A program made the position numbers and the translations under genes. This document shows, piece after piece, positions 15,667 through 24,336 of a stretch of DNA of 64,000 bases. The notes under the pieces were generated by a model. It saw nothing but the letters and a program-made list of their open reading frames with translations, was not told the origin of the DNA and did not search any database. Source of the stretch: Olivibacter jilunii (GTDB lineage: Bacteria; Bacteroidota; Bacteroidia; Sphingobacteriales; Sphingobacteriaceae); contig NZ_LR027849.1 of assembly GCF_900607235.1 (NCBI RefSeq), positions 744,001 through 808,000 of the forward strand. The letters are read 5' to 3'. Within the stretch, counting starts at the first letter, position 1, and each line of letters begins with the position of its first letter.

Positions 15667-17892
15667 ATGCAAAGAACAATCGTATTTATGAAACACTGCT
15701 GTTTCGTCTTAATTGCCATGTGCTGTTATCTTATTGCAGGAGCGCAGCAAAAAGAGCTTACCAACCAAGTAAAAGAGCAACTTATTTTAGAGGGTAGCGA
15801 ACAAGCCATTGTTTTACAAGTGGAAATCAATGGCGATCTCAATATGGTTTATTTGGGCCCTAAATTGCTACATTCTTCTGACTACCGCCGACTGGCTTCT
15901 CAATATAAACAAGCTGACGATTATACCGGGATGTACCGCGCGGCCTATACAGGGTCGGGAAGTCGTAACTTGCTGGAACCTGCGATCAGTGTGCGACACG
16001 CAGACGGTAATCAATCGCTGGATTTAAAATATCTGAACCATGAATTTATCACTGTAAACCATAACATCGGTGAGTTACGGGTGCTTCTAAAAGATGCTCT
16101 ATATCCTTTTGAAGTTGATTTACATTATCGGATCTATCAAAAAGAAAATGTTATCGAGCAATGGGCTACCATTCGTCATCATGAGAAGGGAGCTGTGGAG
16201 TTGGTTAAGTATTCGTCCGCCAATTTAAACTTAAAAGCGGACAATTTTTGGTTAAAGCATTATCACGGCGATTGGATCAAGGAAATGCAGCCCGAGGAAG
16301 AGAAGTTAACGCACGGAATAAAAACGATTGACAGCAAATTGGGAACGCGAGCAAACCTTTTTCAGCATTCTTCCTTTTTGCTGTCTTTTAATGGTCCTGC
16401 CAAAGAAGATGAGGGGTCTGTGCTTATAGGCGGTTTAGCATGGAGCGGTAATTTCAAAATTGATTTCGAGAAGGATCCGCAAGACAACCTACGTATACTA
16501 GCCGGAATAAACAATTACGCCTCTACTTATATACTGCAAAAAAATGAAGAATTCATAACGCCTAAGTTTGTCTATACGATTTCTGATCAAGGCATAGGGA
16601 ATGCGAGTAGAAATCTTCATAATTGGGCACGGAGGTATCAATTGCTTGATGGCGGAGGCAGTAGATTAACCTTATTGAACAATTGGGAAGCCACTTATTT
16701 CGATTTTAATGAAGACAAACTTTCTTCTCTGCTAAAAGATACAAAAAAGTTAGGGGTTGATTTGTTTCTTTTAGATGATGGCTGGTTCGGAAATAAATAT
16801 CCAAGAAACAGCGATACAGCGGCTTTAGGCGATTGGGAAGAGAATAGGGAGAAATTACCCAATGGCCTTGTTTCTTTAGTAAAGGAGGCTGCGTCCAATG
16901 GGGTTAAATTTGGTATTTGGGTGGAACCTGAGATGGTAAGTCCTAAAAGCGAGTTATATGAAAAACATCCGGATTGGGTGGTAAAGCAAGAGGGACGTCC
17001 TGAATATTATTTTAGAAATCAGTTGGTGTTGGATTTGTCAAACCCTAAAGTACAGGATTTTGTTTTCAAGACGTTGGATGATTTGTTTGTAAAAAATCCG
17101 GGCCTCGCCTATGTGAAATGGGATTGCAATGCTGTTATTTACAACGCCTATTCCCCTTATCTCAAAAGCCAGGGAAATTTCTATGTAGACTATGTGAAAG
17201 GGTTATATGCGGTTCTGGAACGGATCAGGGCCAAGTATCCAAGAATACCGATGATGCTTTGCTCGGGGGGAGGAGGACGGGTTGATTACGGGGCCCTTCG
17301 CTATTTCACTGAATATTGGCCGAGTGATAATACAGACCCTTTGGAACGTATTTTCATGCAGTATGAATATTCTTTTTTTTATCCGGCTTTGGCCAGTGCT
17401 AATCATGTAACTGACTGGGGAGACCAGCCCATTAAATTTAAGGTTGACGTTGCTATGATGGGTAAATTAGGATTTGATATTGTGGTCAGTAAACTACCAA
17501 AAGAAGATTTGGCATTTTGTCAGCAAGCGCTGAAAACCTACGATGAATTAAAACCGATTATTTGGCAAGGCGATCAATTTCGATTGGCAAACCCTCGAGA
17601 AAAGGATTATGCTTCTATTCTATATGTCAATGAAAATAGGGATTCAGGGGTAATATTTAATTACTTGGTAAATTATCGTCAAAATACAGGTACGCCGGCC
17701 CCCATAAAGTTCAAAGGATTAGATCCGGTTAAAAGCTACCGGTTGGAAGAGATAAATCTTTATAACGGAGAATCATCTCTGATTAATCCCGGGGAAACTT
17801 ATACGGGCGACTTTTTGATGAAGGTAGGTTTTAACCCCTATTTGTCTAGTAAGCGAAAGAGCGTCGTGTTGAAGCTTACCGCGGTGTCATAG
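15667..17892 (+). CDS. GH36 alpha-galactosidase
   Basis: 741 residues with a Sec signal peptide (ends near IAGAQ). An N-terminal beta-sandwich (about 30-310) precedes a TIM barrel (about 320-640) and a C-terminal beta domain. The nucleophile is Asp486 in VKWDCN. The acid/base Asp lies in WPSDNTD, following the CSGGGGRVDYGAL motif. LLDDGWFGNK and GIWVEPEMV are further GH36 signatures. It releases terminal alpha-galactose from oligosaccharides, probably in the periplasm. It is monocistronic, with no SusC/SusD or sugar regulator nearby, so this is not a classical polysaccharide utilisation locus. An internal ATG at 15688 could also serve as the start. Confidence 0.93.
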   Translation: MQRTIVFMKHCCFVLIAMCCYLIAGAQQKELTNQVKEQLILEGSEQAIVLQVEINGDLNMVYLGPKLLHSSDYRRLASQYKQADDYTGMYRAAYTGSGSRNLLEPAISVRHADGNQSLDLKYLNHEFITVNHNIGELRVLLKDALYPFEVDLHYRIYQKENVIEQWATIRHHEKGAVELVKYSSANLNLKADNFWLKHYHGDWIKEMQPEEEKLTHGIKTIDSKLGTRANLFQHSSFLLSFNGPAKEDEGSVLIGGLAWSGNFKIDFEKDPQDNLRILAGINNYASTYILQKNEEFITPKFVYTISDQGIGNASRNLHNWARRYQLLDGGGSRLTLLNNWEATYFDFNEDKLSSLLKDTKKLGVDLFLLDDGWFGNKYPRNSDTAALGDWEENREKLPNGLVSLVKEAASNGVKFGIWVEPEMVSPKSELYEKHPDWVVKQEGRPEYYFRNQLVLDLSNPKVQDFVFKTLDDLFVKNPGLAYVKWDCNAVIYNAYSPYLKSQGNFYVDYVKGLYAVLERIRAKYPRIPMMLCSGGGGRVDYGALRYFTEYWPSDNTDPLERIFMQYEYSFFYPALASANHVTDWGDQPIKFKVDVAMMGKLGFDIVVSKLPKEDLAFCQQALKTYDELKPIIWQGDQFRLANPREKDYASILYVNENRDSGVIFNYLVNYRQNTGTPAPIKFKGLDPVKSYRLEEINLYNGESSLINPGETYTGDFLMKVGFNPYLSSKRKSVVLKLTAVS

Positions 17893-17909
17893 TTAAAAAG
17901 TTTGCTTTG

Positions 17910-17945
17910 CTCCCCAAGCAGCTGGAAAATAGCTGCTTGGAGGGG
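17910..17945. terminator. Hairpin between convergent genes
   Basis: CCAAGCAGCT (17914-17923) pairs perfectly with AGCTGCTTGG (17931-17940) across a 7-base loop. C and G runs on either side can lengthen the stem with a bulge. It separates the convergent alpha-galactosidase and OsmC genes. There is no long T tract. Confidence 0.6.
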
Positions 17946-17949
17946 GCAC

Positions 17950-18366
17950 TTACACTAAAGACGCTTCTAATGTTATGTCAGTATTCAATAACTTAGAGAT
18001 AGGACAGATTTCTTTTGCTTTTTGCGCAATTTCCTTAAATTCTTGCTCGGAAATGTTATCTACCTCTCCGGTTAAGATTAATTTGATATGTGTAATTGAG
18101 CCGTCCTCAAACGTTATCTGGGCTTCGGTATCTAGATTTCCCGGTGTATAATCTTTTTCGCTCAACAGGAAACTTAGTTGCATGGTAAAGCAGCCCGCGT
18201 GCCCTGCTGCGACCAACTCCTCGGGGTTAGTGCCGACGCCTTGTTCAAAGCGGGTTTTGAATGAGAGTTGGGCGTTATCCAATGTCTTACTTTGTGTACT
18301 GATTGTACCCTTTCCTTCCATGCCTGTGCCTTTCCAATTGGCATTTGCTTTTCTTGTGAATTTCAT
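17950..18366 (-). CDS. OsmC-family peroxiredoxin
   Basis: 138 residues. It has the OsmC fold with both redox cysteines: Cys near residue 60 in AAGHAGCFTMQ and Cys near residue 121 in KEICPISKLL. EELVAAGHAGCF is the standard family signature. OsmC proteins are cytoplasmic dimers that reduce organic hydroperoxides. The N-terminus (FTRKANANWKGTGMEGKGTI) matches the OsmC rather than the Ohr branch. It stands alone, convergent with the alpha-galactosidase. Confidence 0.92.
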   Translation of the reverse strand: MKFTRKANANWKGTGMEGKGTISTQSKTLDNAQLSFKTRFEQGVGTNPEELVAAGHAGCFTMQLSFLLSEKDYTPGNLDTEAQITFEDGSITHIKLILTGEVDNISEQEFKEIAQKAKEICPISKLLNTDITLEASLV

Positions 18367-18525
18367 AATCTTATTTATTAACTTTTACGAAGCTAGTGAA
18401 AATACAGGTTAAAGTAACTATATCCGGAAGCTTTTTTAATGCATTGTGATCGTAGGTGGCGCGGTAGTAATCAAGTTGGGGAAGATTATTTGAAGGTAAA
18501 TAGAATTGATTCTCGAATAATTCTG

Positions 18526-18550
18526 TATACTATTTTATTTAGTATATTTG
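18526..18550 (+). promoter_or_regulatory. Promoter with overlapping palindrome before the radical-SAM cassette
   Basis: TATACTA (18526-18532) and TAGTATA (18540-18546) form a perfect 7-base inverted repeat with a 7-base spacer. The right arm overlaps the -7 element TATATTTG (18543-18550). A repressor bound here would block the promoter. The start codon at 18570 is about 14 bases past the expected transcription start. Confidence 0.6.
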
Positions 18551-18569
18551 CTAATAAATTTAGTTTGTT

Positions 18570-19820
18570 TTGAGCAGGATTATAGAGAAGTTAGAAATTT
18601 TGGCTGATGCAGCCAAATATGATGTAAGTTGTTCCTCGAGTGGAAGCAATCGACAAAATAAGAACAAAGGCATTGGGAATACGGGCGCCGGTATCTGCCA
18701 TACCTATACGGAAGACGGTCGTTGTGTTTCTTTATTGAAAATCTTATTGACGAACTTTTGTATTTATGACTGCGCCTATTGTGTTACGCGAAAAAGCAAT
18801 GATATTAAACGGGTGGCTTTTACAGTTCAGGAAGTCGTAGATCTTACCATCAACTTTTATCGACGCAACTACATTGAAGGCTTGTTTCTCAGTAGCGGTA
18901 TTTTTAAAAATGCAGATTATACCATGGAGCGGTTGATACTTGTTGCAAAAAAACTGAGAATGGATCACAATTTTAATGGCTATATTCATTTGAAGACGAT
19001 TCCGGGAGCTAGTAATGACCTGATGTACGAAGCGGGGCTATACGCTGATAGGTTAAGCGTGAATATTGAAATTCCGATTGAATCAGGTTTAAAGTTGTTA
19101 GCACCGGAAAAGAATAGGCAAGATATGATCCGACCGATGGATTACCTCAAGCAGAAAATCATGGAGGTAAAAGAAGAAAAAGAAAAATTCAAATATACTC
19201 CTTCGTTTACACCGGCAGGTCAAAGTACCCAAATGATAATTGGCGCAAGTGGCGAAACGGATGCTCAAATTATAAAGGTTGCACAAAATCTCTATGACAA
19301 ATTTAACCTTAAACGCGTATATTATTCCGGATATGTTCCGATAAGTGATGATATGCGTTTACCGGGGATTGGTTCGGCAATACCTTTCCTTCGGGAAAAT
19401 AGGCTTTATCAAACCGATTGGCTCATGAGGTTTTACGGCTTTAAATCATCCGAGCTGGTGAATGAGCAACATCCTGTATTAGATTTAGACATTGACCCGA
19501 AACTTAGTTGGGCATTGAGAAATCCCGGATTTTTTCCTGTTGATATCAATAATGCGGATCTCCATCTTATACTAAGAGTACCGGGTATCGGGCTGACTTC
19601 GGCCCATAAAATAGTCAATGCGCGAAAGCATGGTCATCTTGATATAGAACAATTGAAAAAAATAGGTGTTTCGCTCAATAGAGCTAAGTATTTCATTATA
19701 TGTAGAGGATATAAGCAAATTTTCTGTGATAAGCCTGAGCAGCTTATTAAATCATATATTTTGAATGCTTCGAAAAGTAAATATTCAAGAAGCAACTTTT
19801 ATCAAACAAGCCTCTTCTAG
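18570..19820 (+). CDS. Putative DNA modification/repair radical-SAM protein
   Basis: 416 residues matching the TIGR03916-type family. The radical-SAM cluster motif is CIYDCAYC (Cys64, Cys68, Cys71). The family N-terminus (KLEILADAAKYDVSCSSSG) and the GICHTYTEDGRCVSLLKILLTN stretch come before it. The C-terminus has a helix-hairpin-helix (RVPGIGLTSAHKIVNARK, about residue 335), consistent with DNA binding. The start is TTG at 18570, chosen because the conserved N-terminus begins right after it and the promoter -7 element ends 19 bases upstream. The next gene begins 2 bases after the stop and is the usual family partner. The chemical reaction is not established. Confidence 0.88.
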   Translation: MSRIIEKLEILADAAKYDVSCSSSGSNRQNKNKGIGNTGAGICHTYTEDGRCVSLLKILLTNFCIYDCAYCVTRKSNDIKRVAFTVQEVVDLTINFYRRNYIEGLFLSSGIFKNADYTMERLILVAKKLRMDHNFNGYIHLKTIPGASNDLMYEAGLYADRLSVNIEIPIESGLKLLAPEKNRQDMIRPMDYLKQKIMEVKEEKEKFKYTPSFTPAGQSTQMIIGASGETDAQIIKVAQNLYDKFNLKRVYYSGYVPISDDMRLPGIGSAIPFLRENRLYQTDWLMRFYGFKSSELVNEQHPVLDLDIDPKLSWALRNPGFFPVDINNADLHLILRVPGIGLTSAHKIVNARKHGHLDIEQLKKIGVSLNRAKYFIICRGYKQIFCDKPEQLIKSYILNASKSKYSRSNFYQTSLF

Positions 19821-19822
19821 AA

Positions 19823-20581
19823 ATGTGTGTAATAATTTATGATGGAACATGGGAAGGCTGGTTAACTTTGGTTTTTGAGATGTTCGAATTCAAGGTCTCG
19901 GTAACCGCCATTTACCGGAATGAACAACCGTTACAACAAGATATTTTCGTGCCGTGGAAAAGAGTGACAACCGATAAATCAAAAGCCCAGCGCGTTTGGA
20001 AAGGTTTACAATTGCGGATACCAAAATATGCTCAGGAAAACTTGTTCTGCGCGTTTCTGTCTGAGCTTCCCCAAATAGAGGCGACCTTGTGCTCGGCTGT
20101 CTGTTTTTATTTTTCGACCGTTGAAGAGGGGCACTTAGCATTTGGACGGAATGACGTGCTAACAATACATCAGACTGCAAAGATGGTGAACAGAGAACGA
20201 CATCGCATGAAAGCCTTTACGCGTTTTAAAAAGCAAAAAAATGGTTTATACTTTGCCGTGATTGAACCGGACTTTAATGTGCTTCCGCTTATTAACGAGC
20301 ATTTTATGCGCCGTTATGCGGATCAACGTTGGTTAATATATGATACAAAACGCGACTACGGCATCTATTACGATTTAAACCTTGTTTCGGAAGTAAAATT
20401 AACAAATGAGACAGTCCTGTTGGATGATATGGTACAGCTTGAAGAAGACGAGATTCTGTATGCCGATTTGTGGCAACAGTATTTTAAATCCACCAATATA
20501 AAGGAAAGAAAAAACGTGAGATTGCATGTTCAACATGTGCCCAAGAGGTACTGGAAATACTTGACTGAAAAAAGCATTTAA
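19823..20581 (+). CDS. TIGR03915-family putative DNA-repair protein (DUF4130)
   Basis: 252 residues. The N-terminus (IYDGTWEGWLTLVFE) and the central RFKKQKNGLYFAVIEPDFNVLPLI and RRYADQRWLIYDTKRDYGIYYD stretches are the DUF4130 signature. DUF4130 also occurs fused to uracil-DNA-glycosylase-like domains, which is the main reason a DNA-repair role is proposed. It follows the radical-SAM gene by 2 bases, the usual arrangement of this two-gene cassette, and probably acts with it. No catalytic residues are known, and no DNA glycosylase domain is present in this copy. Confidence 0.88.
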   Translation: MCVIIYDGTWEGWLTLVFEMFEFKVSVTAIYRNEQPLQQDIFVPWKRVTTDKSKAQRVWKGLQLRIPKYAQENLFCAFLSELPQIEATLCSAVCFYFSTVEEGHLAFGRNDVLTIHQTAKMVNRERHRMKAFTRFKKQKNGLYFAVIEPDFNVLPLINEHFMRRYADQRWLIYDTKRDYGIYYDLNLVSEVKLTNETVLLDDMVQLEEDEILYADLWQQYFKSTNIKERKNVRLHVQHVPKRYWKYLTEKSI

Positions 20582-20673
20582 AAGCAGTAAGTCACTGGAA
20601 CTGAACTTCCACCATTCGGTGTTTAATAAGTCCTTGGTCGAAATGACAAATAAATTACAATTAATTTATCAAT

Positions 20674-20699
20674 ATAGTGTATTAAGTACACTATCTTTG
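20674..20699 (+). promoter_or_regulatory. Promoter with overlapping palindrome before a small transcript
   Basis: ATAGTGTA (20674-20681) and TACACTAT (20687-20694) are a perfect 8-base inverted repeat with a 5-base spacer. The right arm runs into the -7 element TATCTTTG (20692-20699), an exact TAnnTTTG match. Transcription should start near 20704. No clear -33 TTTG is seen. Confidence 0.55.
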
Positions 20700-20703
20700 T
20701 GTC

Positions 20704-20768
20704 ATCATAATTTAGGTTTATAATTGGTTAGTTAAAGTCTTCAATCTCCCCGGTTGAAGACTTTTTTT
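20704..20768 (+). ncRNA. Candidate small RNA of about 65 nucleotides
   Basis: The unit runs from the -7 element at 20692-20699 to a strong terminator at 20734-20768. It contains no open reading frame of useful length. The downstream PAP2 gene has its own near-perfect promoter (20823-20854), so this is probably not its leader. The 5' part is AT-rich and unstructured (an UAGGUUUAUAAUUGGUU stretch) and the 3' half is the terminator hairpin, as in many small regulatory RNAs. It could instead be a remnant leader whose gene has been lost. Confidence 0.45.
20734..20768 (+). terminator. Strong intrinsic terminator
   Basis: AAAGTCTTCAA (20734-20744) pairs perfectly with TTGAAGACTTT (20754-20764) across a 9-base loop, followed by an uninterrupted T run to 20768. 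Confidence 0.85.
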
Positions 20769-20822
20769 ATTCCAATTTTTAAATCTTAACGGTTTATCCA
20801 ATCACGGCAGTGATCAATCTTC

Positions 20823-20854
20823 TTTGCTTTCGGGATGTAATTTGCCTAAGTTTG
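20823..20854 (+). promoter_or_regulatory. Consensus promoter of the PAP2 gene
   Basis: TTTG (20823-20826), 20 bases, then TAAGTTTG (20847-20854): a complete match to the Bacteroidota sigma-A promoter. The leader is about 15 bases to the ATG at 20874. Confidence 0.8.
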
Positions 20855-20873
20855 GAAATTGGAATTAAGGTAG

Positions 20874-21452
20874 ATGAAAATTTATACGATCGTATTTTTG
20901 TTTTTTTGTACTTCTAATCTTTTTGGGCAGTCGACAGTTGATCAAATTGATCTACGCATTTTGGAAAATTTAGCCGCCAAGAGGAGCGAGCAAGAAACGA
21001 AGGCAATGCGTATCATTTCTGATGCAAACAACTATGTCAACGCCGCCATACCTGCCGGATTGTTTGTCGCCGGTGTAATTGATGGAAACAAAGAGATGCG
21101 GCAGAACGCAGTTTATATAGCTAGTAGTACAGCAATTACCGCCTTGCTAAATTTTGGATTGAAGAAAATATTTAAAAGACCACGTCCCTTCATCGCACAT
21201 AGTGGGTTTAAAGCTGTTTATCAGCCGTCTAGTTATTCTTTCCCGTCAGGTCATACGTCCGCTTCATTCAGTACGGCCACGGCCTTGTCGCGCGCTTATC
21301 CTAAATGGTATATAATTGCGCCATCGTTCATTTGGGCAGGAACTGTAGGTTACTCTCGCATGTATTTAGGTGTTCATAATCCATCAGATGTTGCGGCAGG
21401 AGCTATTTTAGGTGCTGGATCCGCCTTTGGTATGGGGTTTATAAGGCCCTGA
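20874..21452 (+). CDS. PAP2-family membrane-associated phosphatase
   Basis: 192 residues with a signal peptide (about 1-18, ending LFGQ). The three PAP2 phosphatase motifs are present: KKIFKRPRP, PSGHTS and SRMYLGVHNPSD with its His and Asp. The fold is a small helical bundle with about three hydrophobic segments, active in the periplasm or outer leaflet. Likely substrates are phosphatidate, undecaprenyl pyrophosphate or lipid A phosphates; the sequence does not decide. Another possibility is a vanadium haloperoxidase-like protein, but the length fits the phosphatases better. It is monocistronic with a consensus promoter. Confidence 0.88.
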   Translation: MKIYTIVFLFFCTSNLFGQSTVDQIDLRILENLAAKRSEQETKAMRIISDANNYVNAAIPAGLFVAGVIDGNKEMRQNAVYIASSTAITALLNFGLKKIFKRPRPFIAHSGFKAVYQPSSYSFPSGHTSASFSTATALSRAYPKWYIIAPSFIWAGTVGYSRMYLGVHNPSDVAAGAILGAGSAFGMGFIRP

Positions 21453-21534
21453 TCGAGCAGAGTTTACGATTAGAGTGGGAAGCAATTGTTTTTATTTTAT
21501 CAAAAGCAACCTCTATTTAGACGAATATTCCGCA

Positions 21535-22164
21535 TTACTGAAGATAAATTTTATAAGCACACCTTCTTGCCCCGGCAAGAATATGATCTATCCGTTCAAC
21601 GGATACATTTTCTCCTAAAACATTTTGGAACGTATTAAGCTCTGAACGGCAAAAGCCCTGACAAGTCTGTGCTGCTGCGCAAATCGGACAATGATTTTCG
21701 ATGAGTAAATAAACATCACCCTGCTTTTGGCATTCGGCCATATAGCCTTCTTGATTCCGAATCTCGGCCAATTTATTGACTCGTTCTTCCAATTCATTAA
21801 CACCCTTTAAGTGTTCATTGTATTTTATTATGCCTGCCTTTTCGTTTTCGGAAATGATGGTTTCCATGGCTTGTTCGCCTAAGCTTTGACGAATTAAGTC
21901 AATAAGCTTTACGGTAAGATCTGCGTGCGAGTCTGGAAACCGCGCGTGTCCTGCACGGGTTAACGACCAAATCTGTTGTGGCCTTCCCCGTCCTTTTACT
22001 CGCGTGCTGGAGGTAACCAACTCATCGTTGGCAAGTTTTTGTAGCTTGAAACGCGCGCCCTCCGTGGTGATTTTAAGCTCATTAGCGACCTCAATGAGCG
22101 TTTGAGGACCCTTTTTTTTCAGCAACCAAAGAGCGCTGTCGTAATCGTTTATATGATGATTCAT
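21535..22164 (-). CDS. SufR-like helix-turn-helix regulator with a cysteine cluster
   Basis: 209 residues from the ATG at 22164. The N-terminal winged helix (about 8-70, TLIEVANELKITTEGARFKLQKL...GRGRPQQIWSLT) matches the DeoR/ArsR-like fold of COG2345. The C-terminal half carries a cysteine cluster, CPICAAAQTCQGFC plus a Cys near the end in GARRCAY, in the arrangement seen in SufR-type regulators that bind an iron-sulfur cluster. It may therefore sense iron-sulfur or redox state. No suf genes are nearby. The divergent neighbour is an arylamine N-acetyltransferase, 138 bases away, the best candidate target besides itself. Confidence 0.82.
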   Translation of the reverse strand: MNHHINDYDSALWLLKKKGPQTLIEVANELKITTEGARFKLQKLANDELVTSSTRVKGRGRPQQIWSLTRAGHARFPDSHADLTVKLIDLIRQSLGEQAMETIISENEKAGIIKYNEHLKGVNELEERVNKLAEIRNQEGYMAECQKQGDVYLLIENHCPICAAAQTCQGFCRSELNTFQNVLGENVSVERIDHILAGARRCAYKIYLQ

Positions 22165-22302
22165 AAACAAAGTATCCGCTTGGTTTAATTCGTAAAAATA
22201 CTAACTTTGATCGGTAATCAGAAATAAGAATGAAGGAATAATAATTAGGAGGGGAGGGCGTTAGATGTTCTTGTTATCTATAACCATTTAATAAATTTAT
22301 AT

Positions 22303-23124
22303 ATGGTTGATTTAAAAGCATATTTAGAGCGAATTCATTATACGCAGCGACCGGATACCAACCTGGAAACGTTGATGGAGATACATCGACTACATCCAAA
22401 ATACATTCCCTTTGAAAATTTGAATCCGCTTACCGGAAGACCGATAAGTCTAGGCATTGAGGATATTTTCGATAAATTAATACTGTCACATAGAGGAGGG
22501 TATTGCTTTGAACATAATACGTTGTTTAAGCAGGTATTGATACAACTAGGTTTTCAGGTAAGTGGATTTTGGGCAAGAGTGATTTGGAATATAGATCCAA
22601 CCCAGATAACGGCGAGAACTCATATGTTATTACATATAGTTTACGAAGGCCAAGCTTATATAGCCGATGTTGGGTTTGGGGCTATGACCTTAACGGCTCC
22701 CTTACTTTTTGCTCCTGACATTGTGCAGGAAACGCAACATGGAATCTTTCGCATTATACAAAAGGAAAAATTTTATATCCTGCAGGTATTGCAAGAGAAT
22801 GAGTGGCGGTCGATCTACCAGTTTTACACAGAGGTTTTGGAGTCGATAGACTATGAAGTGGCCAACTGGTATGTCTCAACACATCCCAATTCACACTTTA
22901 CAAAACAGCTTATTGTGGCGAAAGTAGATGATGATGGCCGTTATACGTTACATGATAATGTGTTGAATATTCGATATGATAGCGGAAGAAAAGAGTCGTT
23001 TCTTTTTAGTACTGCTTGTGAGGTTATTGAAGCCCTGCAGCACACTTTTAACATTCGTACTAGAGGGTTGGATAATTTGGAAGAGGTACTGTCTGCCATA
23101 ATAAGTACAAAGCAAGTAAGTTAA
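22303..23124 (+). CDS. Arylamine N-acetyltransferase
   Basis: 273 residues. The catalytic triad is visible: Cys68 in HRGGYCFEHN, His107 in ARTHMLLH and Asp near residue 122 in IADVGFG. The upstream IPFENLNPL stretch is also conserved. The enzyme transfers an acetyl group from acetyl-CoA to arylamines, hydrazines or arylhydroxylamines by a ping-pong mechanism in the cytoplasm. It is divergent from a SufR-like regulator and convergent with an RND efflux operon, separated by a strong bidirectional terminator. Detoxification is the usual proposed role; the physiological substrate is unknown. Confidence 0.93.
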   Translation: MVDLKAYLERIHYTQRPDTNLETLMEIHRLHPKYIPFENLNPLTGRPISLGIEDIFDKLILSHRGGYCFEHNTLFKQVLIQLGFQVSGFWARVIWNIDPTQITARTHMLLHIVYEGQAYIADVGFGAMTLTAPLLFAPDIVQETQHGIFRIIQKEKFYILQVLQENEWRSIYQFYTEVLESIDYEVANWYVSTHPNSHFTKQLIVAKVDDDGRYTLHDNVLNIRYDSGRKESFLFSTACEVIEALQHTFNIRTRGLDNLEEVLSAIISTKQVS

Positions 23125-23157
23125 AAAAGAGAAAACCTATAAGGAAAAGGTCGGTAG

Positions 23158-23192
23158 AAAGCTATTGTAACGTTATTTACAATAGCTTTTAT
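23158..23192. terminator. Bidirectional intrinsic terminator
   Basis: AAAGCTATTGTAA (23158-23170) pairs perfectly with TTACAATAGCTTT (23177-23189) across a 6-base loop, with T or A tracts on both sides. It serves the convergent acetyltransferase and efflux operons. Confidence 0.85.
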
Positions 23193-23196
23193 TGCC

Positions 23197-24324
23197 TTAT
23201 TGTATTAATTTTACAGGCGCACGTACGGGTTCCTTATCTCGTATTTCTTCTGTCGCCAATCTAACGAGTTGTGTAGATTCATTAAGGGGTCCAAAAACTT
23301 CTGATTTTCCGTCCGCTTGACGGCCGAGATTGACGGGGATCCATTTCGTACTATCGTGTTCTACTTTAATCACAAAAGTTCCTAGGGTTGAATTGAGAAC
23401 CGCTTCTGTAGGCACTACAAAAGTATGCTCGGCGCCGGTAAGCGGAATTTCAACTTCTGTAATCATGCCCGGTAGCAATTGTTTATTACTATTATTAACA
23501 TCCATTTCGATACGTTGTGAACGAAGACGGGGATCCAATGCGCCTGCTAACCTCGCGACTTTGGCCGTAAAAGATTCACTTGGTAAAGCTTTAACCGAAA
23601 ACTTGATTTCATTTTGGCGATTCAAATAGGCTGAATATAGTTCGGGCACACTGACCACTAAACGGAGCTTGTCCTGCTGCTGTAAAGTAAAAATAGGGGC
23701 CTCAGAACCTTTACCGGAAGGACCAACATAAGCACCTGCGCTGACATTCCGCGCAGTTATAATACCCGAAAAAGGTGCCCTTATTTCAAGATAATTTTTT
23801 GTGTCGCCGACCTCGCGATAGGCAGCCTGTGCCGCTTTAAATTGCGCAAGATCTGAATTCTGTTTAGCCAATGCTAAATCGAGATCGTTTTGTGATACCG
23901 TCCCCGGTGTTTTGCTGGTTTCCAGTAACCGTTGATAAGTAGCTTTACTTGCTAGATAAACAGCTTCTTGCGATTTCAGGCGGGATTCAGCTCCTGCTAG
24001 TTGTGAATTCAATTCGGGCGCTTCCATTGTAGCGAGTATTTGCCCTGCAGATACGACACTGCCGACATCCACATTTAGCTTTTTTACGAAACTACTAACT
24101 TTGGCGTATAAATCCACTTGTTGATAGGCAATAAGCTCTCCGGGAATTTTAATAGAAGAAGAAAGTTGGCCTTTGCTCAATTTAAATATTTCCAATGGAG
24201 CCGACTCCTCCTTTGCTTTTTGATTTTCGGCCTCCGCTTTTTGTATAGGTGAGGTGCACCGAGCCAACATGCAGGTTATGCTCAATAAACCGCTGGTCAA
24301 TAAAACAAATCTGTAAGAGTTCAT
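23197..24324 (-). CDS. RND efflux periplasmic adaptor (membrane fusion lipoprotein)
   Basis: 375 residues. The signal sequence ends in the lipobox LARC, with acylated Cys at residue 23. The layout is the usual adaptor: lipoyl half-motif (VDLYAKVSSFVKKLNVDVGSVV), helical hairpin (about 110-165), second lipoyl half (YLEIRAPFSGIITARNV), beta-barrel and membrane-proximal domain. It bridges the RND pump and TolC in the periplasm. It is the last gene of the tolC-RND-adaptor operon, 12 bases after the pump. The substrate spectrum is unknown. Confidence 0.92.
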   Translation of the reverse strand: MNSYRFVLLTSGLLSITCMLARCTSPIQKAEAENQKAKEESAPLEIFKLSKGQLSSSIKIPGELIAYQQVDLYAKVSSFVKKLNVDVGSVVSAGQILATMEAPELNSQLAGAESRLKSQEAVYLASKATYQRLLETSKTPGTVSQNDLDLALAKQNSDLAQFKAAQAAYREVGDTKNYLEIRAPFSGIITARNVSAGAYVGPSGKGSEAPIFTLQQQDKLRLVVSVPELYSAYLNRQNEIKFSVKALPSESFTAKVARLAGALDPRLRSQRIEMDVNNSNKQLLPGMITEVEIPLTGAEHTFVVPTEAVLNSTLGTFVIKVEHDSTKWIPVNLGRQADGKSEVFGPLNESTQLVRLATEEIRDKEPVRAPVKLIQ

Positions 24325-24336
24325 ATTTGAATTTTT

